Origin: Bacilli bacterium
GTDB taxonomy: Bacteria; Bacillota_I; Bacilli_A; ML615J-28; CAG-698
Reading direction: 5' to 3'
DNA length: 36,512 bases
Assembly: GCA_028702495.1 (NCBI GenBank)
Contig: JAQVOS010000009.1
Location: 1 to 36,512 of the forward strand
A program made the position numbers and the translations under genes. The first letter of the stretch is position 1. Each line of letters opens with the position of its first letter. Under the pieces are notes generated by a model that was given only the letters and a program-made list of their open reading frames with translations, did not search any database and was not told the DNA's origin. This document shows positions 1 to 9,146 of the stretch, in pieces.

Positions 1-43
1 ATATACAATTTTATAATACAGAAAGGATCCAAGCAAAATTAAA

Positions 44-78
44 GAGCTTGACTCCGCTAGAATATCGGAATCAAGCTC
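44..78 (-). terminator. Likely intrinsic terminator downstream of the 142..849 gene
   Basis: Hairpin GAGCTTGA-C-TCCG-loop-CGGA-A-TCAAGCTC; on the minus strand it is followed by TTTAATTTT. Confidence 0.6.
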
Positions 79-141
79 AAGTTGCTTAATTTTTTTGATA
101 TTTATTCCTGTCTACTTGACAGATACCAGTTCAAATTTTGC

Positions 142-849
142 CTATATTTTTATTTCAAAGGGTGTTTTTAAAGCCATTCTTAAAATGGTTTGACGAGTAA
201 AATCATCAGATTTGATCGAAGTTAATTTGAATTTACTGACTTGATCGAAAGATCGTAAGTATTCATTGAACTGATTGATTGTGACCATATAGCAAAAAAT
301 CTCTTCATCCTGCTTTTTGCCCACTTTAATGACTTTGCCAATCATTTCTGTCGAACTAGCATGAATGCCCTTTTCTCCAAGAAATGATGACATTTCCATA
401 TCATGATAATATCGACTCTTTTTAAATTTGAAAAACTCAGCTTTTTGAAGCGTGCCTTCTTTCTTTAAAAGATAATAGTCTTCATATTTATAAACAATAA
501 ATAAATATTTGATACTTTCCTTTTTAATTGGAACTTCATACTTTGCATATCTCATGTTCAATTTTTTGCTAGAAATGAGATAAAATCCACCAATGATGAG
601 GGTATAGGCTGCAATCGTAACGGGATACGAAAAATATGAAAAAGTAAAAATAACTCCAGGATTTTGGATGTAGTCGTATACAAAGCCACCAATAAAATAG
701 AGGGTAAAGAGGAATCCAATTATTATAATCCACCATCCCTTGCGTTTATAGTTTGGCGTTTGAATGGCATTCACGATGATGAAGAAGATAAGACCCACGA
801 GTAGAATGCGAGCAACAAAAGGGGGTATCATTGTGTTTTCAGGTAACAT
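142..849 (-). CDS. Hypothetical multi-pass membrane protein with soluble C-terminal domain
   Basis: ORF trimmed to the Met at 849 (MLPENTMIPPFVARILLVGLIFF...). The upstream GHL10 gene stop (851-853) is one nt away (TAA-C-ATG). Several hydrophobic segments at the N-terminus. Confidence 0.6.
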   Translation of the reverse strand: MLPENTMIPPFVARILLVGLIFFIIVNAIQTPNYKRKGWWIIIIGFLFTLYFIGGFVYDYIQNPGVIFTFSYFSYPVTIAAYTLIIGGFYLISSKKLNMRYAKYEVPIKKESIKYLFIVYKYEDYYLLKKEGTLQKAEFFKFKKSRYYHDMEMSSFLGEKGIHASSTEMIGKVIKVGKKQDEEIFCYMVTINQFNEYLRSFDQVSKFKLTSIKSDDFTRQTILRMALKTPFEIKI

Positions 850-850
850 G

Positions 851-2917
851 TTATTCTCCAAATGTGAGGATGCTATTGAAGGTTTTAGATAGTTCTTGAA
901 CAACATAATACAATTGACGTTCGAGAAAACCAACATCACTTTTCACAACATAAAAGGTTTTAGATAGTTCAATCGTCGTATCTGTAGCATCCCTAACTTC
1001 TATCTTGAAGTGGGCTTCATTAGATACATTGTTAGGAATTTTGAAATCGACACTAAATTGATTGAACGCTAATTCGACCATGATGGAAGTACGATAACGA
1101 TCTCCATCAAATGCATAAAACAATTCAACTTCTAAATCATCCTCATCTAAATCTTCGACTTCTCCCTCAAGATGAATGGTATTTCCAACAGCATACACCT
1201 CACTTGATGATATGTGAAAGGATTTGATGGTTGGTATTTGATTCACGAAGGGCTCAACCAAATCGACCCGGACATATTCATCACCCATAACACCCGCTTT
1301 TGATATGGGTTTTATGTAATAAGTAACCCTCTCATCATTTTCAATGGTATCGAAATAAGTAATGTTATCTTGGGTATTGGGAATCAAATGATAAATATTG
1401 GATTCATTCATCGTGATAGGTTCTTGATACTCGGTTCGATAAACAGCATATCCCGCATTGGTTGGGGATGCATTAAAAGTGATTTCAACCTTTTGATTAC
1501 GCCTCGAAGCCACAACATTAGAGGGGTTTGTTGGAAGTTCTGTTGATTCTTCTAGTAATGATGGTAACAGTGAGGTTCTTGTCCAATAGGACTTGATATA
1601 ATTGTTAGAATTAATCATTTTTGTGGAATTGGGATATAAAAGATTGCGATAACTAAATAAAACATACCCACTCACATTTTCATATTGTTCATCAAAACGA
1701 AGTTGGTTGATGTATTCATTTTCTTGTAAATAACTATACTCATTAAACTTAAAAGGACCTAGTCCCATATAGAGTTTTACGGAAGTTCCTTCAACAGTAC
1801 GATTCCACCAATCGGTGATTTCTTCATGATATCTTCCTAGTTCATAATAGTTTTGGGGAAGGATGTAGTCAATCCATTCTTCTTTAACCCACTTACGTGT
1901 GTCAGCAAAAAGGTCATGATATGAACTATAACCATTGCACGGAAATCTTTCCATGCCTTCTTCCATTCCATACCCATTGGCTGAACACGTTTCTGAAATA
2001 GCAGGAGCCCATCCTCCTGCAGGAGAGATACCAAATTGAACCTTATGGGTCTTACCTTCATTAAAGGTCACAATCCGATTGTGTATGCCTTCAATGAGGG
2101 CATCGACATTGGCTCGTCGCCAGTTTTTATGATTGGTCACATCGTAAGTCGATGCTTCTGTTTGCGTCATGAAAAGGGCTTTATCACTATCTAAGGAAAC
2201 ATCATTATAGAAATAATCATCAAAATGGATGCCATCAACTTCATAGTTTGTAATAATCTCATGAATGGTATCGTAGATGAAATTTCTAACTTCTTCTAAT
2301 CCTGGATTTAAAAGGATTCGAACTCCACCCTGAATCAATAAATCTGGATTTCTCTTTGCAAAATTTAAGGCATTCATTGCTCCTAAAGCAGCTTGTAGTT
2401 CAGGAGTATAAAAAGTATCCATATAGACCTGATAGTAATGATCACGGTTATCACCATATATTCCTGTTAAATACTCATTGACTGTTCGACTAAATACATC
2501 GAGAGAAACACGATATGGATTAAGCCAGGCATGAAATTCCATTCCTCGTTCATGGGTTACTTCAACCATCCATGCGAGGGGATCCCATCCCGGATTGGTT
2601 CCCTCTGCCCCTGTTAAAAAACGACTCCATGGATTTAAAGACGACTGATAAAATGCATCGTTCGTGGGACGTACTTGAAAGAACACAGCGTTCATATGAA
2701 ATGATTGAAGCGTGTTTAGTACTTTTATATAATTTTGTTTATATTGTTCAATTGATGTTTGCTTTTCAAAATCAAGGTTACTAACGGTTGAAACCCAAGA
2801 ACCTCGAAGTTCAAAAATGGGCTGAGTATAATCACTCGGAACACTCCAAGCATGAATCGGGATGGTTATCAAGAGCCCCATCATCATAATAATTACTATT
2901 TTTCTAACGACTCGCAT
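851..2917 (-). CDS. GHL10/DUF187-family glycosyl-hydrolase-like secreted protein with FN3-like C-terminal region
   Basis: Signal-peptide-like N-terminus; motifs ELRGSWVSTVSNLDF, FHMNAVFFQVRPTNDAFYQSSLNPWS, GMEFHAWLNPYR, DGIHFDDYF typical of the YngK/GHL10 family. Start placed at Met 2917 after AAGGAG. Confidence 0.85.
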   Translation of the reverse strand: MRVVRKIVIIMMMGLLITIPIHAWSVPSDYTQPIFELRGSWVSTVSNLDFEKQTSIEQYKQNYIKVLNTLQSFHMNAVFFQVRPTNDAFYQSSLNPWSRFLTGAEGTNPGWDPLAWMVEVTHERGMEFHAWLNPYRVSLDVFSRTVNEYLTGIYGDNRDHYYQVYMDTFYTPELQAALGAMNALNFAKRNPDLLIQGGVRILLNPGLEEVRNFIYDTIHEIITNYEVDGIHFDDYFYNDVSLDSDKALFMTQTEASTYDVTNHKNWRRANVDALIEGIHNRIVTFNEGKTHKVQFGISPAGGWAPAISETCSANGYGMEEGMERFPCNGYSSYHDLFADTRKWVKEEWIDYILPQNYYELGRYHEEITDWWNRTVEGTSVKLYMGLGPFKFNEYSYLQENEYINQLRFDEQYENVSGYVLFSYRNLLYPNSTKMINSNNYIKSYWTRTSLLPSLLEESTELPTNPSNVVASRRNQKVEITFNASPTNAGYAVYRTEYQEPITMNESNIYHLIPNTQDNITYFDTIENDERVTYYIKPISKAGVMGDEYVRVDLVEPFVNQIPTIKSFHISSSEVYAVGNTIHLEGEVEDLDEDDLEVELFYAFDGDRYRTSIMVELAFNQFSVDFKIPNNVSNEAHFKIEVRDATDTTIELSKTFYVVKSDVGFLERQLYYVVQELSKTFNSILTFGE

Positions 2918-2990
2918 AACAAAGTCTCCTTTTAATTTATGTCTATTATAGCACAAAAACGCCTTCTTTTAAAGAAAAGTTTTTTGGTAA

Positions 2991-3019
2991 TTGACAAAAA
3001 ACCAAAACATTTGTATAAT
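2991..3019 (+). promoter_or_regulatory. Sigma-A type promoter for udk
   Basis: TTGACA (2991-2996), 17-nt spacer, TATAAT (3014-3019). Confidence 0.75.
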
Positions 3020-3041
3020 TTGAAGAGTGAAGGGGGCTATT

Positions 3042-3671
3042 ATGAAACCTGTTATTATCGGCATCGCTGGGGGTACTGCCAGCGGTAAAACAACGATTGC
3101 AAAAAAATTATATCATGCAGCATTGAAACATGGAACCGTCGCCATGATTCGTATTGATGATTATTATTGTGAGCAAAATGATTTGTCGATGGAAGAGCGT
3201 CGAAAAGTCAACTATGATCATCCCAATGCATATGATGTTACCTTATTAACGAACCATCTTATCCAATTACAAGCTGGAAAAAGTATTCAGAAACCAACCT
3301 ATGACTTTAAAGAGTATAATCGTAGTCAAGAGATTGAAGAAATTCAACCTGTAAATGTGATTATTGTAGAAGGAATTTTAACATTCTCCTTTCCTGAGTT
3401 GCGCTCACTTTTTGATATTAAGATTTTTGTTGACACTCCTGATGATGTTCGTTTCATTCGTCGACTCAAACGTGATATGACTGAGCGTGAACGAAGCGTT
3501 GATTCCGTGATATCTCAATATTTAACAACCGTTCGACCCATGCATTTGCTATTTGTTGAACCTTCAAAAGTATATGCTGACTTAATTGTTCCTGAAGGTG
3601 GCGAGAATACAGTCGCCATGGATGTATTGTTGACTAAAATTGTGGATATTCTAAAGAAAAGTAAAGCATAA
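3042..3671 (+). CDS. udk: Uridine kinase
   Basis: P-loop GIAGGTASGKTT, IRIDDYY, NYDHPNAYD, VEGILTF, RFIRRLKRDMTERERS. Start at Met 3042 after GAAGGGGG. Confidence 0.9.
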   Translation: MKPVIIGIAGGTASGKTTIAKKLYHAALKHGTVAMIRIDDYYCEQNDLSMEERRKVNYDHPNAYDVTLLTNHLIQLQAGKSIQKPTYDFKEYNRSQEIEEIQPVNVIIVEGILTFSFPELRSLFDIKIFVDTPDDVRFIRRLKRDMTERERSVDSVISQYLTTVRPMHLLFVEPSKVYADLIVPEGGENTVAMDVLLTKIVDILKKSKA

Positions 3672-3674
3672 TTG

Positions 3675-3705
3675 AAAAGGCCATCTTCAAAAGATGACCT
3701 TTTTT
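3675..3705. terminator. Bidirectional intrinsic terminator between convergent genes
   Basis: AAAAGG-C-CATCTT-CAA-AAGATG-A-CCTTTTTT; oligo-A on one side, oligo-T on the other, between convergent udk and the 94-aa ORF. Confidence 0.8.
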
Positions 3706-3706
3706 A

Positions 3707-3991
3707 TTATTCTATATCATTGTTTGCGATGAGACGAATGGTCTTCATATCTGCAAACCATGGAGCTAGTTCCCACATAAAATCATCAACCTTTATATGA
3801 TAGACGGTATAAAATAGCCCAACATATTTTGTGCTTCCATCCTCATAGGTCCTTGTTTGAATAACAAAAGTTGGTTTTTCATTGTTGTTTACATGGTCTA
3901 GGTCAACGACTAACATGATAAAAAATAGAAAGATAATACCAATAAAGATCATTGACAAGATATTAAAATTTCTTTCACTTTTCATAATCAT
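3707..3991 (-). CDS. Small single-TM hypothetical protein
   Basis: 94-aa ORF with N-terminal hydrophobic segment (ILSMIFIGIIFLFFIMLVV), 6 nt downstream of nagA. Confidence 0.55.
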   Translation of the reverse strand: MIMKSERNFNILSMIFIGIIFLFFIMLVVDLDHVNNNEKPTFVIQTRTYEDGSTKYVGLFYTVYHIKVDDFMWELAPWFADMKTIRLIANNDIE

Positions 3992-3997
3992 TCACAC

Positions 3998-5143
3998 TTA
4001 TTTTTGATAAATCATGTGGCCTTCAGCGATGGTATAATACACATTAAACTCGTGATCAACCACTGCAAAGTCGGCATCTTTTCCGATGGCAATGTTTCCT
4101 TTGTGAGCTGCAATATTAAGATTTATGGCAGGATTTTTCGTTGCAAGATCCACTACATCAGTAAATGATAGTCCTGTGACGCGAAGTAAATTTTTCAAAG
4201 CTACATTCATTTTTAGGGTTGAGCCCGCAAGGGTTCCGTCTTCAAGTCTAGCTTCAGCATTTTTCACAATCACCTCTTGTCCGCCCAAATGATAGAGTCC
4301 ATCGGATAAATGTTTGGCTTCAATTCCATCTGTAATAGCAACAATCTTATCTTTGCCTTTGCACTTTAAGAGTAATTTTATGGCATTAGGAGAAACATGA
4401 ACAAGATCAGCAATAATTTCAGCATAAATATGATCTGATAAAAGAACCGCACCAACAGTCCCAATTTCACGATGATGAATTGGTTTCATAGCATTATATG
4501 TATGGGTAGCACTCGTAATCCCCGCCTCAATGCCTTCTAATGTTTGATCAGAAGTAGCATCGCAGTGACCAATGCTCGCCACAACGCCTTTGGATTTTAA
4601 GTAAGAAACAAGTTCTTTTCCATTTTCTTCATAGGCTAATGTGACTTGCATGATGTGATTTCCGCTCACTTCTTGATAGTGTTTAAAGGTTTCTACATCA
4701 CAAGGAACAATTGCTTCTTCAATTTGAGCACCTTTATACTTTTTGCAGATGAAAGGACCTTCTAAATGAATACCAATGGCTTTAGAGCCTGTTGTGTGAT
4801 TGGCTTCGATATATGTCTTGATGTTTGATAAAGCTGCATCAATTTTTTCTCTTGATTGAGTCATGGTGGTGACTAAGAACGAAGTCACTCCTTCTGATGC
4901 AATCACACGAGCAATGGTTTCAATGGCTTTTTGATTGGGGTACATTGCATCCTCATTGCCAGCACCATGGATGTGCTTATCAATAAATCCGGGAACGACT
5001 AATAGATTTTCTGGAAGTGATAAAAGCCCGGGTATGGCTTCATCTTGAATGGCAACAATTTTACCACCATCAATGAGGATGGTTTTTTTCACAAAACCCT
5101 GACCTTCCACATATACATTGGCTTGATTAAATCCTTTAAACAT
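3998..5143 (-). CDS. nagA: N-acetylglucosamine-6-phosphate deacetylase
   Basis: PGFIDKHIHGAGNEDAM, GIHLEGPFICKKYKGAQ, GHCDATSDQ, THTYNAMKPIHHREIG, ITDGIEA, LAGSTLKMNVALKN; preceded by AGGAGGT. Confidence 0.92.
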   Translation of the reverse strand: MFKGFNQANVYVEGQGFVKKTILIDGGKIVAIQDEAIPGLLSLPENLLVVPGFIDKHIHGAGNEDAMYPNQKAIETIARVIASEGVTSFLVTTMTQSREKIDAALSNIKTYIEANHTTGSKAIGIHLEGPFICKKYKGAQIEEAIVPCDVETFKHYQEVSGNHIMQVTLAYEENGKELVSYLKSKGVVASIGHCDATSDQTLEGIEAGITSATHTYNAMKPIHHREIGTVGAVLLSDHIYAEIIADLVHVSPNAIKLLLKCKGKDKIVAITDGIEAKHLSDGLYHLGGQEVIVKNAEARLEDGTLAGSTLKMNVALKNLLRVTGLSFTDVVDLATKNPAINLNIAAHKGNIAIGKDADFAVVDHEFNVYYTIAEGHMIYQK

Positions 5144-5155
5144 TGTGATGACCTC

Positions 5156-6400
5156 CTATTTCCATTGATAATTCTTTAAATCTTGAATAAGTACTTCTTG
5201 TGTTGTGTGATTCAACATGTCTTTTACTTCAACAATACCTTCACTGACTTTACGTCCAACAATGACGCGATAACGAATTCCAATGAGGTCAGCATCGTTA
5301 AATTTAACCCCTGCAGTTTCATTACGATCATCAACGAGAACATCAAATCCACTAGCCTCAAGCAGTTGAACAATATTCATGGCTTCTTGATATCCCAGTG
5401 TTTGTGGCTTATCCATTGGAATGACATGAATATCAAAAGGAGTAATGGATTGTGGCCATACCACTTTTAGATTGGTATTATGTTGTTCAAGAACCGCCAT
5501 GATAAGGCGTGATATACCCATGCCATAACAACCCATGATGACGGGGTTTTTCTTTCCAGCTTCATCAACAAATTGAAAATTCATGGGTTCAGAATATTTA
5601 GTTCCCAATTTGAAGATATGCCCTACTTCAATTCCCTTAGCATGACGAATGATTCCCACCCCATCAGGAGAAGGAGAGCCCTCAGCTAAATCGCATAGTT
5701 CCACATTGCTTGCAAAATTGCTTTGATCTGAATAAACGATGGTGTCTTCACCAATATCACATAGAACCATGAATTCTTCACTGGATTTTCCACCAATTTG
5801 ACCACTGGCAGCACTCACAATGCGATAATGCAAATCAAGACGATTGAGTATTTGAATATAAGCTTCACGAACAGACAAATACCATTCATCTAAACTGGAA
5901 GGAGTCGCATGGAAGGTGTATAAATCTTTCATAATAAACTCACGACCACGCATTAGTCCAAATCTTGGGCGGAATTCATCGCGAAATTTTGTTTGAATTT
6001 GATATAAAGCAAGGGGGAGTTTCTTATAACTATTGATGGAGTCCCGTGCAACGGCTGTGATGATTTCTTCATGGGTAGGACCTAGACAAAATTCTCGCTC
6101 ATGCCGATCGGTGAGGCGCATCAATTCTTTGCCATAAACTTCCCAACGTCCTGATTCAATCCATAAATCTTTGGATTGGAGGGCTGGCATAAAGAGTTCT
6201 GAGCAACCAATTCGATTCAATTCTTCACGAACGATCACTTCAATTTTTTGAATTATTTTATAAGCAAGGGGTAAGTAAGTATAAATGCCAGCAGCGTGCT
6301 GCTTCATATATCCGCCTTTTAGTAAAATCTGGTGAGAAGCTATTTCTGCATCTTTTGGCATTTCTCGTAATGTTGGAATAAACATCATACTTTGCTTCAT
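5156..6400 (-). CDS. proS: Prolyl-tRNA synthetase, short form lacking the INS editing domain
   Basis: Class II motifs LPLAYKIIQKIE, LGPTHEE, RFGLMRGREFIMKD, GQIGGKSSEEF, GIEVGHIFKLGTKYS, GCYGMGISRL, anticodon-binding domain VLVDDRNETAGVKFNDADLIG. Total 414 aa. Confidence 0.93.
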   Translation of the reverse strand: MKQSMMFIPTLREMPKDAEIASHQILLKGGYMKQHAAGIYTYLPLAYKIIQKIEVIVREELNRIGCSELFMPALQSKDLWIESGRWEVYGKELMRLTDRHEREFCLGPTHEEIITAVARDSINSYKKLPLALYQIQTKFRDEFRPRFGLMRGREFIMKDLYTFHATPSSLDEWYLSVREAYIQILNRLDLHYRIVSAASGQIGGKSSEEFMVLCDIGEDTIVYSDQSNFASNVELCDLAEGSPSPDGVGIIRHAKGIEVGHIFKLGTKYSEPMNFQFVDEAGKKNPVIMGCYGMGISRLIMAVLEQHNTNLKVVWPQSITPFDIHVIPMDKPQTLGYQEAMNIVQLLEASGFDVLVDDRNETAGVKFNDADLIGIRYRVIVGRKVSEGIVEVKDMLNHTTQEVLIQDLKNYQWK

Positions 6401-6401
6401 T

Positions 6402-7985
6402 TTATCGTACTCCTATCAATCGCATAATATCATTAAATGTAATATAAATCATTAATCCAAAAAGGAGAAGCATGGTAATGGTAATTAAAGCAGTTTCTAC
6501 TTTTTGATTAGGTTTTTTCTTTGTAATTGCTTCGTATCCTAAGAATACAAGACGCCCTCCATCTAAGGCAGGGATGGGAAGTAAATTGAGAAGGCCTAAG
6601 TTGACACTTAACAAGCCAATCCAATTGAGGATAGGAACAAGACCATATTTTGACACATTGGTTGTCATGGAAATGATGGCGACAAACCCTCCCATATCAT
6701 TAACTCCCACTTCATTACTTGTGAATAAGAGTTTAAGTGTTTGGGCAATCAGTCCCATTGAAGACCATGTCATTTCTCCTGAGTAGACAAAACTTTGGAC
6801 TAAGTCGAATTTTTGTGTTGCAGAAATCCCAAGGGCAACTTTCACTAAAGGAATCGCATCACCACTCAAGGTCTTTTGACTGTCCATGACATTTTGTGAA
6901 TACGGTGTGACTGTGATAGATTCTGCTTCTCCTGCGACTTCTAGGGTCACGGATTCGCCTTCAAGATTGTCAATAAAAGCCCCATACACATCGCGCCATG
7001 AAGTAACGAAATCTCCATTCACTTTGGTGATGATTTGACCTTCACGCAATCCCGCTTGGTATGCTTTAGAACGAGTACTTAAAGGCCCAATTTTCACATC
7101 TTCACTCGTATAATCACTCACAAGACTGATTGAATTAATGATGACTTGGGGATGAATGGTAAGGTTTTGAGTAGTATCACCCCGTTTATAAGTAACGAGG
7201 ATGGCATTACTTGGATAAATTTCCGTATAATTTTTCATAAATAAAGAGATATCAGGCCATTCTGATACAACTTGAGTGAGGGATCCACTCGATAGTTGGG
7301 TGATGATATCTCCATCTCGCAAGCCTACATCATAGGCTGGAGTTCCTCCTTCGAGACGATCGAGTTCAGAAGAGGCAAGGTTATCAAAACCACCGATGAG
7401 TCCAGCAAGGAAGAAAACAAGAAGTGCTAGTAAAAAATTCATCATCGGACCACCAAACATAACCATGGCGCGATCACGTTTTCGTTTTGAATTGATGGTT
7501 CGTTCATAAGGTGCAATTTGAAATTCTTGTTTAGTTAAAATAAACATGGCTTGTGGTGATACTGGATAATCAAGGGCTCCAGTATCACTTGCAACACGAA
7601 TGAACAAGTTTCCTGTTTTCTCTTGATCAAATAAATCGTATGCAACCAAATCATATTTTTTAATCGAAGAAAATTTGGCATCGTTGATGTCAACATAAAT
7701 CTTAATTATGATGCCATTAGTGATTTCCAAACCAACTTCTTTTTTATCTTTTAAAGGATCATTTTCAAGTTCTTCTCCCGCAATCGCACAATACCCCCCA
7801 ATCGGGAAAGCTTTAATGAGGAAGGTTGTTTCACCTTTTTTTCTTTTCCATAAAATAGGCCCCATTCCAAAGGCAAATTCACGACATAAAATATCGACGC
7901 GTCTTGCGAACAAGAAGTGTCCAAGTTCATGAACAATAATCAAAATACCTAGGACAAGGACGGATACAAGGATGCCTAATAACAT
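6402..7985 (-). CDS. rseP: RIP metalloprotease RseP/RasP (site-2 protease) with tandem PDZ-like regions
   Basis: HELGHF near the N-terminus; GGPMMNFLLAL; two PDZ-like stretches (GGTPAYDVGLRDGDIITQ and SKAYQAGLREGQIITKVNG); C-terminal LNLLPIPALDGGR. Confidence 0.9.
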   Translation of the reverse strand: MLLGILVSVLVLGILIIVHELGHFLFARRVDILCREFAFGMGPILWKRKKGETTFLIKAFPIGGYCAIAGEELENDPLKDKKEVGLEITNGIIIKIYVDINDAKFSSIKKYDLVAYDLFDQEKTGNLFIRVASDTGALDYPVSPQAMFILTKQEFQIAPYERTINSKRKRDRAMVMFGGPMMNFLLALLVFFLAGLIGGFDNLASSELDRLEGGTPAYDVGLRDGDIITQLSSGSLTQVVSEWPDISLFMKNYTEIYPSNAILVTYKRGDTTQNLTIHPQVIINSISLVSDYTSEDVKIGPLSTRSKAYQAGLREGQIITKVNGDFVTSWRDVYGAFIDNLEGESVTLEVAGEAESITVTPYSQNVMDSQKTLSGDAIPLVKVALGISATQKFDLVQSFVYSGEMTWSSMGLIAQTLKLLFTSNEVGVNDMGGFVAIISMTTNVSKYGLVPILNWIGLLSVNLGLLNLLPIPALDGGRLVFLGYEAITKKKPNQKVETALITITMLLLFGLMIYITFNDIMRLIGVR

Positions 7986-8003
7986 GTTGTTTTTCCTTTC
8001 TTT

Positions 8004-9146
8004 CTAATGTGAATAACGACGAAGTATTTGCTTTTTGATATTGATTGAAACATCAATTAGTTCTTCAAGGGTTGGATGATTGTGATTCATGGTTGAGGCC
8101 ACCGCATCAAAGATGATTGTTTCAATATCTAAAAAAGAAATCTTTTGATTTAAGAACAATTCGACAGCGGCTTCATTGCTAGCATTATAGACAGCAGGAA
8201 GAATTCCACCAGCACTTCCGACTTCATAAGCGAGCATTAAAAGAGGGAAGCGTTCCATATTCATGGGTTGAAAATTGAGTTGCTGGATCATTTCTAAATT
8301 GAGTGAGGACCCATGATATGCTTTTTTAGCAGGATAGGTGAGGGCATATTGAATGGGAATTCTCATGTCGGCGGTTGCTAACTCGGCAATGATGGAATGA
8401 TCTTGAAACTCAACCATCGAATGAATGATGCTTTCAGGATGAATGAGGGTTGTAATTTTCTGATAGGGAAGACCAAATAAATGATGAGCTTCCATGACTT
8501 CAAGCCCTTTATTGACCATAGTCGCACTATCAATCGTGATTTTATGTCCCATTGACCAATTCGGGTGTTTTAAGGCATCAGCAACTGTAACATGCGCCAA
8601 TTCTTTACGAGATAAATGACGAAAAGATCCGCCACTGGCTGTGATAATTAGGCGTTTTACTTCCTCTTTTGATCTTCCATTTAAACACTGCATTATTGCA
8701 CTGTGTTCGCTATCAATTGGGATGATGTTGACTCCTCGATTGTGGGCCAATTCCATCACAAGTGTACCTCCAACTACCAATGTTTCTTTATTGGCAAGAA
8801 GAATGGTATGATGTTTATTGATGGCACATACAGTTGGTTTTATTCCCATCATTCCAACAAGGGCATTAACAAAGATATATTCCTCTCCATAAGAGGCGAC
8901 AGTGTTTAATCCTTCCTCACCCCATACAAAAGAAATTTGTGCAAATTCCTCTTGTAACTTTCGGGCATCTTCTTCCTCAGCAACAGCAACCAGTTCGGGA
9001 TGATATTGAAGAATGATCTCTCGACATCGTTTTATGTTGTACCCAGCACTAAAAGCCACCAAACGATATCCAACTAATGAATCAATGACTTCAAGAGTCT
9101 GTTGTCCTATGGAACCAGTCGCTCCCATGAGTATGAGGGTTTTCAT
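8004..9146 (-). CDS. dxr: 1-deoxy-D-xylulose-5-phosphate reductoisomerase
   Basis: LMGATGSIGQQTLEVI, ANKETLVVGG, PIDSEHSAIMQCL, TASGGSF, HPNWSMGHKITIDSATMVNKGLEVMEAHHLF. Confidence 0.95.
   Translation of the reverse strand: MKTLILMGATGSIGQQTLEVIDSLVGYRLVAFSAGYNIKRCREIILQYHPELVAVAEEEDARKLQEEFAQISFVWGEEGLNTVASYGEEYIFVNALVGMMGIKPTVCAINKHHTILLANKETLVVGGTLVMELAHNRGVNIIPIDSEHSAIMQCLNGRSKEEVKRLIITASGGSFRHLSRKELAHVTVADALKHPNWSMGHKITIDSATMVNKGLEVMEAHHLFGLPYQKITTLIHPESIIHSMVEFQDHSIIAELATADMRIPIQYALTYPAKKAYHGSSLNLEMIQQLNFQPMNMERFPLLMLAYEVGSAGGILPAVYNASNEAAVELFLNQKISFLDIETIIFDAVASTMNHNHPTLEELIDVSINIKKQILRRYSH

Noticed and set aside
108-122. CTGTC-TACTT-GACAG small hairpin near the left edge
   Set aside because: Only 5-bp arms in AT-rich sequence; no context to distinguish it from chance.
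5183-5470. Plus-strand 95-aa ORF antisense to proS
   Set aside because: Shadow ORF inside a strongly supported gene; no RBS or family motifs.
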